Notes under the pieces: generated by a model
The model's database searches: none
Told to the model about the DNA's origin: nothing
What the model saw: the letters and a program-made list of their open reading frames with translations, nothing else
Translations under genes and position numbers: made by a program
Part shown: piece after piece, positions 1 to 6,490 of the stretch
How the letters are laid out: each line of letters begins with the position of its first letter
Position numbering within the stretch: position 1 is the stretch's first letter
From: Deltaproteobacteria bacterium
GTDB taxonomy: Bacteria > Desulfobacterota > DSM-4660 > Desulfatiglandales > B25-G16
Reading direction: 5' to 3'
DNA length: 6,630 nucleotides
Assembly: GCA_018400255.1 (NCBI GenBank)
Contig: JAGYMO010000065.1
Span: 1 to 6,630, forward strand

Positions 1-3000
1 GATTGCTTCTCTGCCTTGAATTCTAAACCATCTGCATCCTCATCAAAATTAAAGGCCTTTGCATCCTATGAAAAACTCCCCCTCTCCTTCATTGAAAACA
101 GGGATCAGCTCAACCACAAGGTCTACTATTACCTGAAGGGAAGAAAGGCCAGCATATATTTTACAAAAGATGCAATAGTCTATGACCTCTTGAGCCCGGT
201 TAAAGAAAAAAACAGCTCACAATTAGTGAACAACAAGCAGAAGGCATTCGACAGGTTCTCCTTCATCATAAAGCCTGTTGGGGCAAATAGAGATGTCAGA
301 CTCTATGCGAAAGAAGAACGCTCGGGGAGGGTAAACTACCTCCGTGGAAACAACCCCGAACGCTGGCTCACGAACATCCCCCTTTATAAGTCCATTATAT
401 ATAAGGGGCTCTACAAGGGGATCGACCTTACCATATATGGCTCCAACAGTCAGATGGAATATGACTTTATTGTTTTCCCAGGGGCAGATCCGCGCACTAT
501 TAGCCTTGTATGCAATGGGATAGATAGCCTGGAATTGGATGATAGGGGAAATCTTATCATAAAGACCCCATTAGGTGATATAAAACATCTCAAGCCAAGG
601 ATCTATCAGGAGATAGACGGGCGACATTATGATATAGACGGCTCCTTTGTAGTTTCGCATAATACCTTCTCCTTTGATATAAAGGATTACAACAAAGACT
701 ACGCCCTTATCATCGATCCCCTTACGCTTTCTTATTCAACCTACCTGGGCGGTGAGGATAATGACGGTGCCTATGAAATTGCCGTTGATTTATCTGGCAA
801 TACCTATGTCACGGGCTATACCTGGTCAACGGATTTTCCAAGCTGGAGCGGTTACCAATGGGAAAACTGGGGGAAAAGGGATATCTTCGTTACTAAATTC
901 AGACAGAGTGATAACACGCTTCTGTACTCCACATTCCTGGGGGGAAGTGAATCAGAAACAGGCCGAGGTATTGCTGTTGATGCATCAGGAAATGCCTATG
1001 TGACAGGCTATACCGATTCATCAGACTTCCCTGTAATAAATGCCTATCAAGCAGTCTATGGAGGCGGAGACACGGATGCATTTGTCAGTAAACTTGGCCC
1101 TGACGGTTTTACCCTCATCTATTCAACCTTTTTAGGTGGAAATAAAAGCGACTGGGGGTATGGCATTGCAGTTGATTCATCTGGAAGCGTCTATGTTACT
1201 GGAGAAACATACTCAACGACATTCCCCACAAAAAATGCGTATCAACGCGTGGGCGGAGGAACGTTTCAAGATGCCTTTGTAACCAAGTTCGCTCCAGCAG
1301 GCAGTTCTCTTTCATATTCCACACTTCTTGGCGGAGGCAACAGCGACTGGGGAACTGCTATTTCCGTTGATTCGTCGGGGAATGCCTATGTTGCAGGAGG
1401 TACCAAGTCAAGTGACTTTCCCACCCATAATGCCTACCAGGGAACGTATGGAGGGGGAGAAACGGATGGATTCATCAGCAAACTTGGCCCTGGCGGCAGC
1501 ACCCTCACCTATTCAACCTTCTTAGGTGGGAGCAAAAGCGATCGGCCCAAGGATATTTCTGTTGATTCATCGGGCAATGCCTATGTCACGGGCTATACCT
1601 GGTCAACGGACTTCCCTGTAGTAAATGCCTATCAAGGAATCTATGGAGGGGGAGACACAGATGCGTTTATCAGTAAACTTGGCCCTAACGGCACCACCCT
1701 CAGCCATTCGACCTTTTTAGGTGGAAGTAGTGGTGAATGGGCCTATGGTATTGCCATTGATACATCTGGAAATACCTATATAATTGGTACAACTGAATCA
1801 ACGGATTTTCCCGTCCATAATGCCTACCAGGGGGCGCATGGAGGCGGAGACACGGATGCGTTTATCAGCAAACTTGGCGCTAACGGCACCACCCTCACCT
1901 ATTCGACCTTTTTAGGTGGAAGCAGTGATGACTGGGGAAACTGTATAGCCGTTGATGCATCCACCAATCTCTATATGGCAGGCTATACGGCATCATCTGA
2001 TTTTCCTGTGCTGGGTGCCTACCAGGAGCTTTTTGGAGGAGGTGATAAGGATTGTTTTTTTGTCAAGTTCGAGGCTGAGGATCAAAATGAGCCCCCCACG
2101 GCTAACGCAGGAAATGATCAGAGCCTTACAGAGGGTGTCATCGTAACCCTTGATGGCTCAAGTTCCACAGATCCTGATGACGGCATAGACACCTTTCAAT
2201 GGAGCCAGGTATCAGGCAGCCCTGTTACTCTTTCAGATCCCACAACAACAAAGCCTATCTTTAATGCGCCCACTGGCACTCAATGCTGTGAGACATTTCT
2301 TTTTCAGCTTACAGTAACAGACCATGGAGGGCTGCAAAATTCCGATACTGTGGCTATAACGTTATACTCAAAAAGAGCAGCACTATTACATCCAGATGGC
2401 GATGTGGCCCCTTTCGGCAACCCTGATGGTACAGTAAATGTAGGCGATGCACTCGTTGCCCTTAGGTTTGCCTTGGGACTGGAAACACCAAGCCAGGATG
2501 ATATAAAAAATGGGGACGTTGCTCCCCTTGACGCTGTCGGAAGCCCCAATCCTGATGGGGCAATTACCGTAGGTGATGCCCTGGTCATACTGAGAAAGGC
2601 CCTTGGCCTTATGAGCTGGAATACATCCTATTATCCAAGCAGCCTTTCACCACAAGAGGTCTTAATACGAGCACTTGAATCTCAAGCCACGGGAAACATT
2701 GACCAATTTTTGTCTTTATGCGATTTAGCTGAGGCCTCGCAAAGTGAAATCGCAGAGTTAAGGACGCTTTTCAAAGAAATCTACGGCAATGTCGATATAG
2801 ACGATTTTTCTGTCTCAATACTCGCATCAGGAAAAGCCGAAGATGATTCTGTTGCAATGCTTCGAGCTTTAACAAAATGTACCGTCAATGAAAATACCGA
2901 CTACTTCAACGGGCTCATCGTATTTTTAAGAAAATATCAAAACGGCTGGAAAATCACGCGGTTTTTGGTAGACCCAGTGCTAAACCAGGAGGTGTTTGAA

Positions 3001-4845
3001 AATAAACTTACCTCCAAAAAGTCCAGGCAATCAGGAGTCCCTCTGGAATCGTTTAACAAAAAGATAAATGAAATGATTGTGACAGCTGGCAAACAGGGCT
3101 TTTTTGACAAAACCTCTAATGCATGGCGCTCTGCGTTTACAGGGATCGGATCGGTTCCGGGAGCTGGAGACAGCATTGCCATGGTAGAACAACTGCTAAG
3201 CACTGGAAAAGATATTTTGGAAACGGCTTATGATGTTTATGAGAATGGTTTGACAATGATTACAGCGTCGAAATTCAATGAAGTAGGGTGTGGAGTATTA
3301 CGCATAGCAGTTGAAGCCATTCCTGGTGCCGATACATCCGCTGATGCACTGGCCGCAGGAGCACACCACCTTACCTATAATCTCGAGATTCAGCGAGACC
3401 TGATGAACCTTAGAAAGCTATTGCGAGAAGGAGGTACAGTGACCAAATTGCGCCCCTATCTCCATCCCCATCCTTTACATTATTATCCCAGCGGCATCCA
3501 CGCCAGCTGCACTACAACGGATATCTCCGGGACCTATTACAATGAGACAGTACTTAGTAGTATCAGTGTAGAAAGTTCTCATGCTTTTGGTGCTTTAGTA
3601 CCTTTGCAGCTACTCGGCGACCTCGTTTACGAATATGATCCCACTGATAGTGACCCACCTATTAAAAATCTCTTTTTAAACCTTGGGGGTTTGGAGGTAT
3701 CTGGTCATAGAGTGCTATTGACCATCAATCTGCGTCCGCTGATTAAAGCAGTTATTGATAGTGGCGACAGAATTCTTGACTTCTCATATTTTAATGAGCA
3801 TGGCAGGGGGAATTTTCCCGAAGCCAGCGGAAAGGTTACCTGTACACGAGGAAAACAATCCATTCATGTCCAACTGTCTAATAGCATGAGGACGCCTCTA
3901 ATAATTGTAAATACATTCATGAACAAAATTGATAAGATAGCTATTTCTCAAAGCTATCAAGATGGAATTGCTCTTCATATAGGAGAAAAGGCTTCTGGCA
4001 TTCAAATAACTGGTACAACGTCCGTAACTGGATTCACTGTTGATCTTACCCCAGCAAATATATCAAGGTATCCTGATATGCCGGTACCTAACACCTGCCT
4101 GGATATCATGGTTAATGACAGCAGCGTTGCATCGTTGACCCGCACTGACACCGTCACCATTAACGGCTTAAAATGGGGTTCAACTTCGCTTGAGCTACTG
4201 CTGTCCGGCTCTTTTGGGTCTATCCCGGACATCACAGCTTCTTACCCAATTGTTGTCTGCCCTGCAGATACGAACATTGAAGATGGCAAATGTGTTTCAG
4301 AGACCACGACAACGGGCAAACTTCATTTTGTCTGGGCACCTGTCTCCGGGTGGGAAGGCGGCAATTACGACAAAGGGTGTTACTTTAAGCGTGCCGAGGT
4401 CAAATCTGGCCCTGGGTCCGAATTATGCCAGTGGACTGCAAGCGTAAATGGGGAATTCTGGGGAACAATCGACCCAAGTTTTGCTCCGCGGTCAGAAAGC
4501 GAAATCCAAAGTAAGCTTGAGGAGGAAGTAGATTATCACAAAAGTTGGTCAAGGGAAGCAACCATTAAACCCCTGCAACTCGGCGAGTTCAAAGGTTATT
4601 TCCTTGAAACCAAAGTTAAGTTCAAGGGGGGATATGGTCACCCTTATAGTGGGTACACCAGCTGCGGTGTTTCTGCCTTTGGACACGGCTATGTCATTAA
4701 AGAAAACAGGGTTGTAGAGTTAAAATACGACATCGGCGGCGGGGGCTGTTTCGACAACTCTCACCAAGGCTTCCTTGAGTCCGAGGCGAGCCAGGCCAAA
4801 AGCGAGGCAGATAGTATCATTGAGGGCCTAAAGCTGGTTGAATGA
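1..4845 (+). CDS. Giant SBBP beta-propeller surface protein, 5'-partial
   Basis: Residues are counted from the TTG at 16. The frame is open through base 1 and that TTG has no ribosome-binding site, so it is probably an internal Leu codon; the start and any signal peptide lie upstream. Residues 20-235 match the N-terminal domain of SBBP proteins (PLSFIENRDQ, YLRGNNPERW, YKGIDLTIYG, MEYDFIVFPGADP). Residues 238-686 form seven SBBP blades. Residues 690-785 are a PKD-like domain (PPTANAGNDQ, LDGSSSTDPD). Residues 794-866 are two dockerin-like repeats. Residues 872-985 look NTF2-like (weak), 1018-1140 are helical with two PGA motifs, 1160-1415 are beta-rich and unrecognised, and 1430-1609 form a cysteine-containing C-terminal domain. 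The protein ends at TGA 4843-4845 with no membrane anchor or sorting signal visible. SBBP proteins are generally exported and of unknown function; a surface binding or adhesion role is inference. The family call is secure, the function is not. Confidence 0.88.
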   Translation, partial: DCFSALNSKPSASSSKLKAFASYEKLPLSFIENRDQLNHKVYYYLKGRKASIYFTKDAIVYDLLSPVKEKNSSQLVNNKQKAFDRFSFIIKPVGANRDVRLYAKEERSGRVNYLRGNNPERWLTNIPLYKSIIYKGLYKGIDLTIYGSNSQMEYDFIVFPGADPRTISLVCNGIDSLELDDRGNLIIKTPLGDIKHLKPRIYQEIDGRHYDIDGSFVVSHNTFSFDIKDYNKDYALIIDPLTLSYSTYLGGEDNDGAYEIAVDLSGNTYVTGYTWSTDFPSWSGYQWENWGKRDIFVTKFRQSDNTLLYSTFLGGSESETGRGIAVDASGNAYVTGYTDSSDFPVINAYQAVYGGGDTDAFVSKLGPDGFTLIYSTFLGGNKSDWGYGIAVDSSGSVYVTGETYSTTFPTKNAYQRVGGGTFQDAFVTKFAPAGSSLSYSTLLGGGNSDWGTAISVDSSGNAYVAGGTKSSDFPTHNAYQGTYGGGETDGFISKLGPGGSTLTYSTFLGGSKSDRPKDISVDSSGNAYVTGYTWSTDFPVVNAYQGIYGGGDTDAFISKLGPNGTTLSHSTFLGGSSGEWAYGIAIDTSGNTYIIGTTESTDFPVHNAYQGAHGGGDTDAFISKLGANGTTLTYSTFLGGSSDDWGNCIAVDASTNLYMAGYTASSDFPVLGAYQELFGGGDKDCFFVKFEAEDQNEPPTANAGNDQSLTEGVIVTLDGSSSTDPDDGIDTFQWSQVSGSPVTLSDPTTTKPIFNAPTGTQCCETFLFQLTVTDHGGLQNSDTVAITLYSKRAALLHPDGDVAPFGNPDGTVNVGDALVALRFALGLETPSQDDIKNGDVAPLDAVGSPNPDGAITVGDALVILRKALGLMSWNTSYYPSSLSPQEVLIRALESQATGNIDQFLSLCDLAEASQSEIAELRTLFKEIYGNVDIDDFSVSILASGKAEDDSVAMLRALTKCTVNENTDYFNGLIVFLRKYQNGWKITRFLVDPVLNQEVFENKLTSKKSRQSGVPLESFNKKINEMIVTAGKQGFFDKTSNAWRSAFTGIGSVPGAGDSIAMVEQLLSTGKDILETAYDVYENGLTMITASKFNEVGCGVLRIAVEAIPGADTSADALAAGAHHLTYNLEIQRDLMNLRKLLREGGTVTKLRPYLHPHPLHYYPSGIHASCTTTDISGTYYNETVLSSISVESSHAFGALVPLQLLGDLVYEYDPTDSDPPIKNLFLNLGGLEVSGHRVLLTINLRPLIKAVIDSGDRILDFSYFNEHGRGNFPEASGKVTCTRGKQSIHVQLSNSMRTPLIIVNTFMNKIDKIAISQSYQDGIALHIGEKASGIQITGTTSVTGFTVDLTPANISRYPDMPVPNTCLDIMVNDSSVASLTRTDTVTINGLKWGSTSLELLLSGSFGSIPDITASYPIVVCPADTNIEDGKCVSETTTTGKLHFVWAPVSGWEGGNYDKGCYFKRAEVKSGPGSELCQWTASVNGEFWGTIDPSFAPRSESEIQSKLEEEVDYHKSWSREATIKPLQLGEFKGYFLETKVKFKGGYGHPYSGYTSCGVSAFGHGYVIKENRVVELKYDIGGGGCFDNSHQGFLESEASQAKSEADSIIEGLKLVE
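727..2073 (+). repeat. Seven tandem SBBP propeller blades (about 195 bp each)
   Basis: Seven consecutive copies of a unit beginning S-T-[YFL]-L-G-G, continuing I-[AS]-[VI]-D-x-S-[GT]-N-x-Y, then T-[STA]-x-S-[ST]-x-F-P and ending D-x-F-[VIF]-x-K. The Leu of LGG falls at residues 244, 308, 373, 438, 503, 568 and 633, so the period is 64 once and then exactly 65 five times. Seven copies equal one complete seven-bladed propeller. Adjacent blades are also similar as DNA: the ends of blades 5 and 6 and the start of the following blades are nearly identical, which points to growth or homogenisation by recombination. Confidence 0.93.
2083..2370 (+). other. PKD-like Ig-fold domain within the giant protein
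   Basis: Residues 690-785 carry PPTANAGNDQ, then VTLDGSSSTDPDDGI, FQWSQVSG and a terminal FQLTVTD, the strand order of PKD domains of the type found in bacterial surface proteins. It follows directly on the last propeller blade and probably acts as a rigid spacer. A vicinal Cys pair (residues 757-758), which is uncommon in this domain, sits before the last strands. Confidence 0.8.
2395..2613 (+). repeat. Dockerin-like calcium-loop repeat pair
   Basis: Two copies 38 residues apart share GDVAP, then NPDG, VGDALV, LR and ALGL (residues 794-822 and 832-866). Each has an Asp-rich loop (D796, D804 and D811 in the first; D834, D847 and D854 in the second) followed by a short helix, as in type I dockerin half-repeats. 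In the family, two such repeats fold together around two Ca2+ ions. No cohesin or glycoside hydrolase is visible here, so a cellulosome role is not supported; calcium-stabilised linking or cohesin-like docking on the surface is possible. Confidence 0.75.
4303..4845 (+). other. Unrecognised C-terminal domain of the giant protein
   Basis: Residues 1430-1609 are set off by a Thr-rich linker (ETTTTGK) after a small CPADTN...DGKC loop (C1415 and C1426). The segment has four Cys (1455, 1471, 1550, 1578), a Gly-rich stretch (KFKGGYGHPYSGY, later DIGGGGC) and a closing helix rich in Glu, Ala and Ser. The strand-rich core ending in a helix with LKLVE resembles PsbP/MOG1-like folds in general shape only. 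I do not recognise the family. Its end position in a secreted protein suggests a binding or anchoring module, which is inference. Confidence 0.4.
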
Positions 4846-4872
4846 AGCCAGCACTATTACGAAAAAGATCTA

Positions 4873-4900
4873 AAAGGAGCATATTGTAATGACAGCTTGA
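4873..4900 (+). other. Strong Shine-Dalgarno plus three-codon mini-ORF
   Basis: AAAAGGAG (4872-4879) is followed nine bases later by ATG at 4889, then Ala/Thr-type codons ACA GCT and a TGA stop at 4898-4900. It is the best ribosome-binding site in the gap after the giant gene, yet leads into only three codons. It could be the decayed start of a lost gene, a leader minigene, or chance. Confidence 0.25.
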
Positions 4901-4980
4901 ATTGAGATGTTTTTGTACAGTTATTAAGCAAAAATTAAGGAAATAACGCTCAAGTATTAAACCCTGAATAAAAATCAAAT

Positions 4981-5002
4981 AAAAAATTTTACTCAATTTT
5001 TT
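4981..5002 (+). terminator. Possible weak A/T-only hairpin with T tract
   Basis: AAAAAATT (4981-4988) is the exact reverse complement of AATTTTTT (4995-5002) with a six-base loop, TTACTC, and the T run continues to 5004. The stem has no G or C, so it is far weaker than a normal intrinsic terminator, and it lies about 135 bases after the stop of the upstream gene. It could equally be just an A/T-rich promoter flank. Confidence 0.25.
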
Positions 5003-5055
5003 TTGGCCAATATCTTAATTCCATAAAACCATCAATGCAAAAAGCCAGGGCGAAA

Positions 5056-5063
5056 AGGAAGAG
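5056..5063 (+). promoter_or_regulatory. Ribosome-binding site that decides the FrhB-like start
   Basis: AGGAAGAG lies seven bases before ATG 5071. The upstream in-frame ATG at 5035 is preceded by CCATAAAACCATCA, with no Shine-Dalgarno match. The site also falls inside the codons that the longer reading would use. Confidence 0.6.
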
Positions 5064-5070
5064 CTTCAAT

Positions 5071-6192
5071 ATGCGTGTATATGGTCCTAACGAGCTTCTA
5101 AAAGATGTGCGCGAAAAAGGTCTGTGCGTTGAATGCGGCGCCTGCGTGAACTTATGCCCCTACTTCAAGACAAACCGAGGTAAAACTATCATGCTTTTTC
5201 CATGCGACTTGCCTGAAGGACGGTGTTTTGCATACTGTCCTAAGGCAGAGGTCGACCTCGATGAACTATCCATAAGCCGTTGGGGACAAACATATGAAAC
5301 AAACCCCCTCGGAACTTACCTTCAGGTTTTAAAAACAAGGGCCGGGAAAAATGCCCCTGCCGGCACATTTCAGGCTGGGGGAACGGTTTCCTCCATTGTG
5401 GCCTTTGCGATGAAAAAGGGACTAATAGATCTATCCGTTCTTACCGACAGAGAAGGCCTTACCCCCGTCCCCCGCATAGTAAAAAGAGCAGAGGAGGTGA
5501 TTACGTGCGCGCAGTCCAAGTATACCATAGCCCCAACCCTTGAACAGCTAAATCTCGCTATTCACGACGGGCATGAAAAAATCGGATTCGTTGGAACACC
5601 CTGCCAGATAATCGCCTTAACAAAACTTCGCTCAAACCCTCTTAATCTTCCCAATTTTTCGGACCCCATCTCATTTGTAGTGGGAATTTTTTGTACATGG
5701 GGTCTCGATGCCAGGAATTTAGAAAAGACAATTGCATCAAAAAAGGTCAACATACATACCATAAAGAAAATGGACATCCCCCCGCCCCCCGCAGAGACAT
5801 TTGTCGTCGAAACAGATAAAAAGAAACTGGAGATTTTATTAAATGAAATCAGGAAACTAATCCCAAAAGGGTGCACTATATGTCCGGACATGACAGCCGA
5901 GTGGTCGGATATTTCTGTGGGCGTATTAGAAAACAACCCCGGATGGAATACCCTGATTATAAGAAGCACGCTAGGCCTGGAAATCACTGAGATGGCTGCA
6001 AAAGAAGGTTGGCTTGAAACAGAAAATATGCCAGAAGAAAACCTTGAGCATCTTAAAATCGCGGCATATAACAAGAAAAAAAGGGCATTAAAACATGCCC
6101 TTGAGGAGGGGATTCTAAACAATAATGAGCAGAATAGTTTTTCGGCATTGAGGCTAAGGCCTGAAAAAGTAAAAAAATTCTTGAACCCATAA
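5071..6192 (+). CDS. FrhB/FdhB-family iron-sulfur oxidoreductase
   Basis: A 373-residue protein in the coenzyme F420 hydrogenase/dehydrogenase beta-subunit family. Near the N-terminus it has a ferredoxin-like motif C-x2-C-x2-C-x3-C-P (CVECGACVNLCP, residues 19-30) followed by three further Cys (45, 52, 56; the last two as RCFAYCPK). The FrhB N-terminal domain follows with FQAGGTVSS (about 101-109), and the C-terminal domain carries FVGTPCQ (about 173-179), KMDIPPPPAE, C-x2-C-x-D-M-T-A-E (from Cys268) and SDISVG. In known members these bind [4Fe-4S] clusters and a flavin and move electrons between ferredoxin-like partners and F420 or another carrier. No signal peptide or membrane helix is seen, so it should be cytoplasmic. 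The in-frame ATG at 5035 would add twelve basic residues but lacks a ribosome-binding site. It lies 298 bases before iorA on the same strand, which suggests an electron-transfer link to IOR. The family is secure; the electron carrier is unknown, and F420 use cannot be read from the sequence. Confidence 0.87.
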   Translation: MRVYGPNELLKDVREKGLCVECGACVNLCPYFKTNRGKTIMLFPCDLPEGRCFAYCPKAEVDLDELSISRWGQTYETNPLGTYLQVLKTRAGKNAPAGTFQAGGTVSSIVAFAMKKGLIDLSVLTDREGLTPVPRIVKRAEEVITCAQSKYTIAPTLEQLNLAIHDGHEKIGFVGTPCQIIALTKLRSNPLNLPNFSDPISFVVGIFCTWGLDARNLEKTIASKKVNIHTIKKMDIPPPPAETFVVETDKKKLEILLNEIRKLIPKGCTICPDMTAEWSDISVGVLENNPGWNTLIIRSTLGLEITEMAAKEGWLETENMPEENLEHLKIAAYNKKKRALKHALEEGILNNNEQNSFSALRLRPEKVKKFLNP

Positions 6193-6204
6193 TGAAGTCA
6201 AATT

Positions 6205-6223
6205 CTGTCCCTAAAAGGGATAG
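6205..6223. repeat. Small hairpin, left part of REP-like element
   Basis: CTGTCCC (6205-6211) pairs with GGGATAG (6217-6223) around the loop TAAAA; the stem is seven pairs with one G-U. No T tract follows, so it is not a standard intrinsic terminator. The flanking sequence AAGTCAAATTCTGTCCC resembles motifs that I recall as dispersed, often next to REP-associated transposases, in proteobacterial genomes; that link is from memory and unverified. Confidence 0.5.
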
Positions 6224-6229
6224 CTTAGG

Positions 6230-6299
6230 GGTCACAGGCACAGAGGCACAGAGTTTTTGAGGGGCATTATTTCTTCTTTGTGCCTTTGCCACTTTGACC
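6230..6299. repeat. Long imperfect inverted repeat, REP/MITE-like
   Basis: The left arm (6230-6253) contains a perfect tandem 8-mer, GGCACAGA twice (6237-6252). The right arm (6276-6299) reads CTTTGTGCCTTTGCC...TGACC and pairs with it imperfectly, starting from GGTCA/TGACC at the outer ends, with a loop of about 22 bases. A second CTTTGTGCC lies just outside at 6300-6308. This GGCACAGAG-type hairpin looks like a dispersed intergenic repeat. It could protect the upstream mRNA 3' end or partly uncouple the FrhB-like gene from iorA. Confidence 0.6.
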
Positions 6300-6408
6300 C
6301 TTTGTGCCCCTGGCTTAGACATGGTCTCGCAAGAAACAAACGTAAAACAAATTTAGTAGATTGAATAAGCGTTTACCTACATTACGCAGCTATCGTGCCA
6401 AACCAGGC

Positions 6409-6447
6409 TTAACCAAATAAAATTATTAGGTTAAAATCTTTACCTAA
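6409..6447 (+). promoter_or_regulatory. Candidate iorA promoter with overlapping inverted repeats
   Basis: TTAACC (6409-6414, four of six to the -35 consensus) and TAAAAT (6432-6437, five of six to the -10) are separated by 17 bases, which would start transcription near 6444, about 45 bases before iorA. TTAACC also pairs with GGTTAA (6429-6434), and TTAGGT (6426-6431) pairs with ACCTAA (6442-6447), so two mutually exclusive palindromes overlap the promoter. Operator or attenuator use is speculation. Confidence 0.3.
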
Positions 6448-6490
6448 CAAAGGAAATTTTTCTCGCAATCCTTGAGTGGAAAAGTAAGAC

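Noticed and set aside
16..18. TTG as the real start of the giant protein
   Set aside because: No ribosome-binding site precedes it, the frame is open to base 1, and an exported protein of this type should have a signal peptide that is not present after the TTG.
727..2073. CRISPR or non-coding tandem array
   Set aside because: The 195-bp periodicity is in frame and encodes conserved propeller blades, with no short identical repeats and unique spacers.
2304..2588. 94-codon reverse-strand ORF opposite the dockerin-like pair
   Set aside because: It owes its openness to the repeated coding strand and has no independent start signal or recognisable product.
5003..5010. TTGGCCAA palindrome as an operator before the FrhB-like gene
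   Set aside because: Only eight bases, no extension of the symmetry on either side and no second copy nearby.
5562..6122. 186-codon reverse-strand ORF inside the FrhB-like gene
   Set aside because: It is antisense to a gene with clear family motifs and its translation shows no recognisable domain; a shadow frame.
6053..6322. 89-codon reverse-strand ORF over the gap before iorA
   Set aside because: It reads through the inverted repeat and the end of the FrhB-like gene; the KLCASVPVT stretch is simply the repeat translated.
6325..6468. 8-base direct repeats TCTCGCAA (6325, 6461) and TTTACCTA (6372, 6439)
   Set aside because: Shared 8-mers of this kind are expected about once by chance in a 300-base stretch, and their order is not consistent with paired sites.
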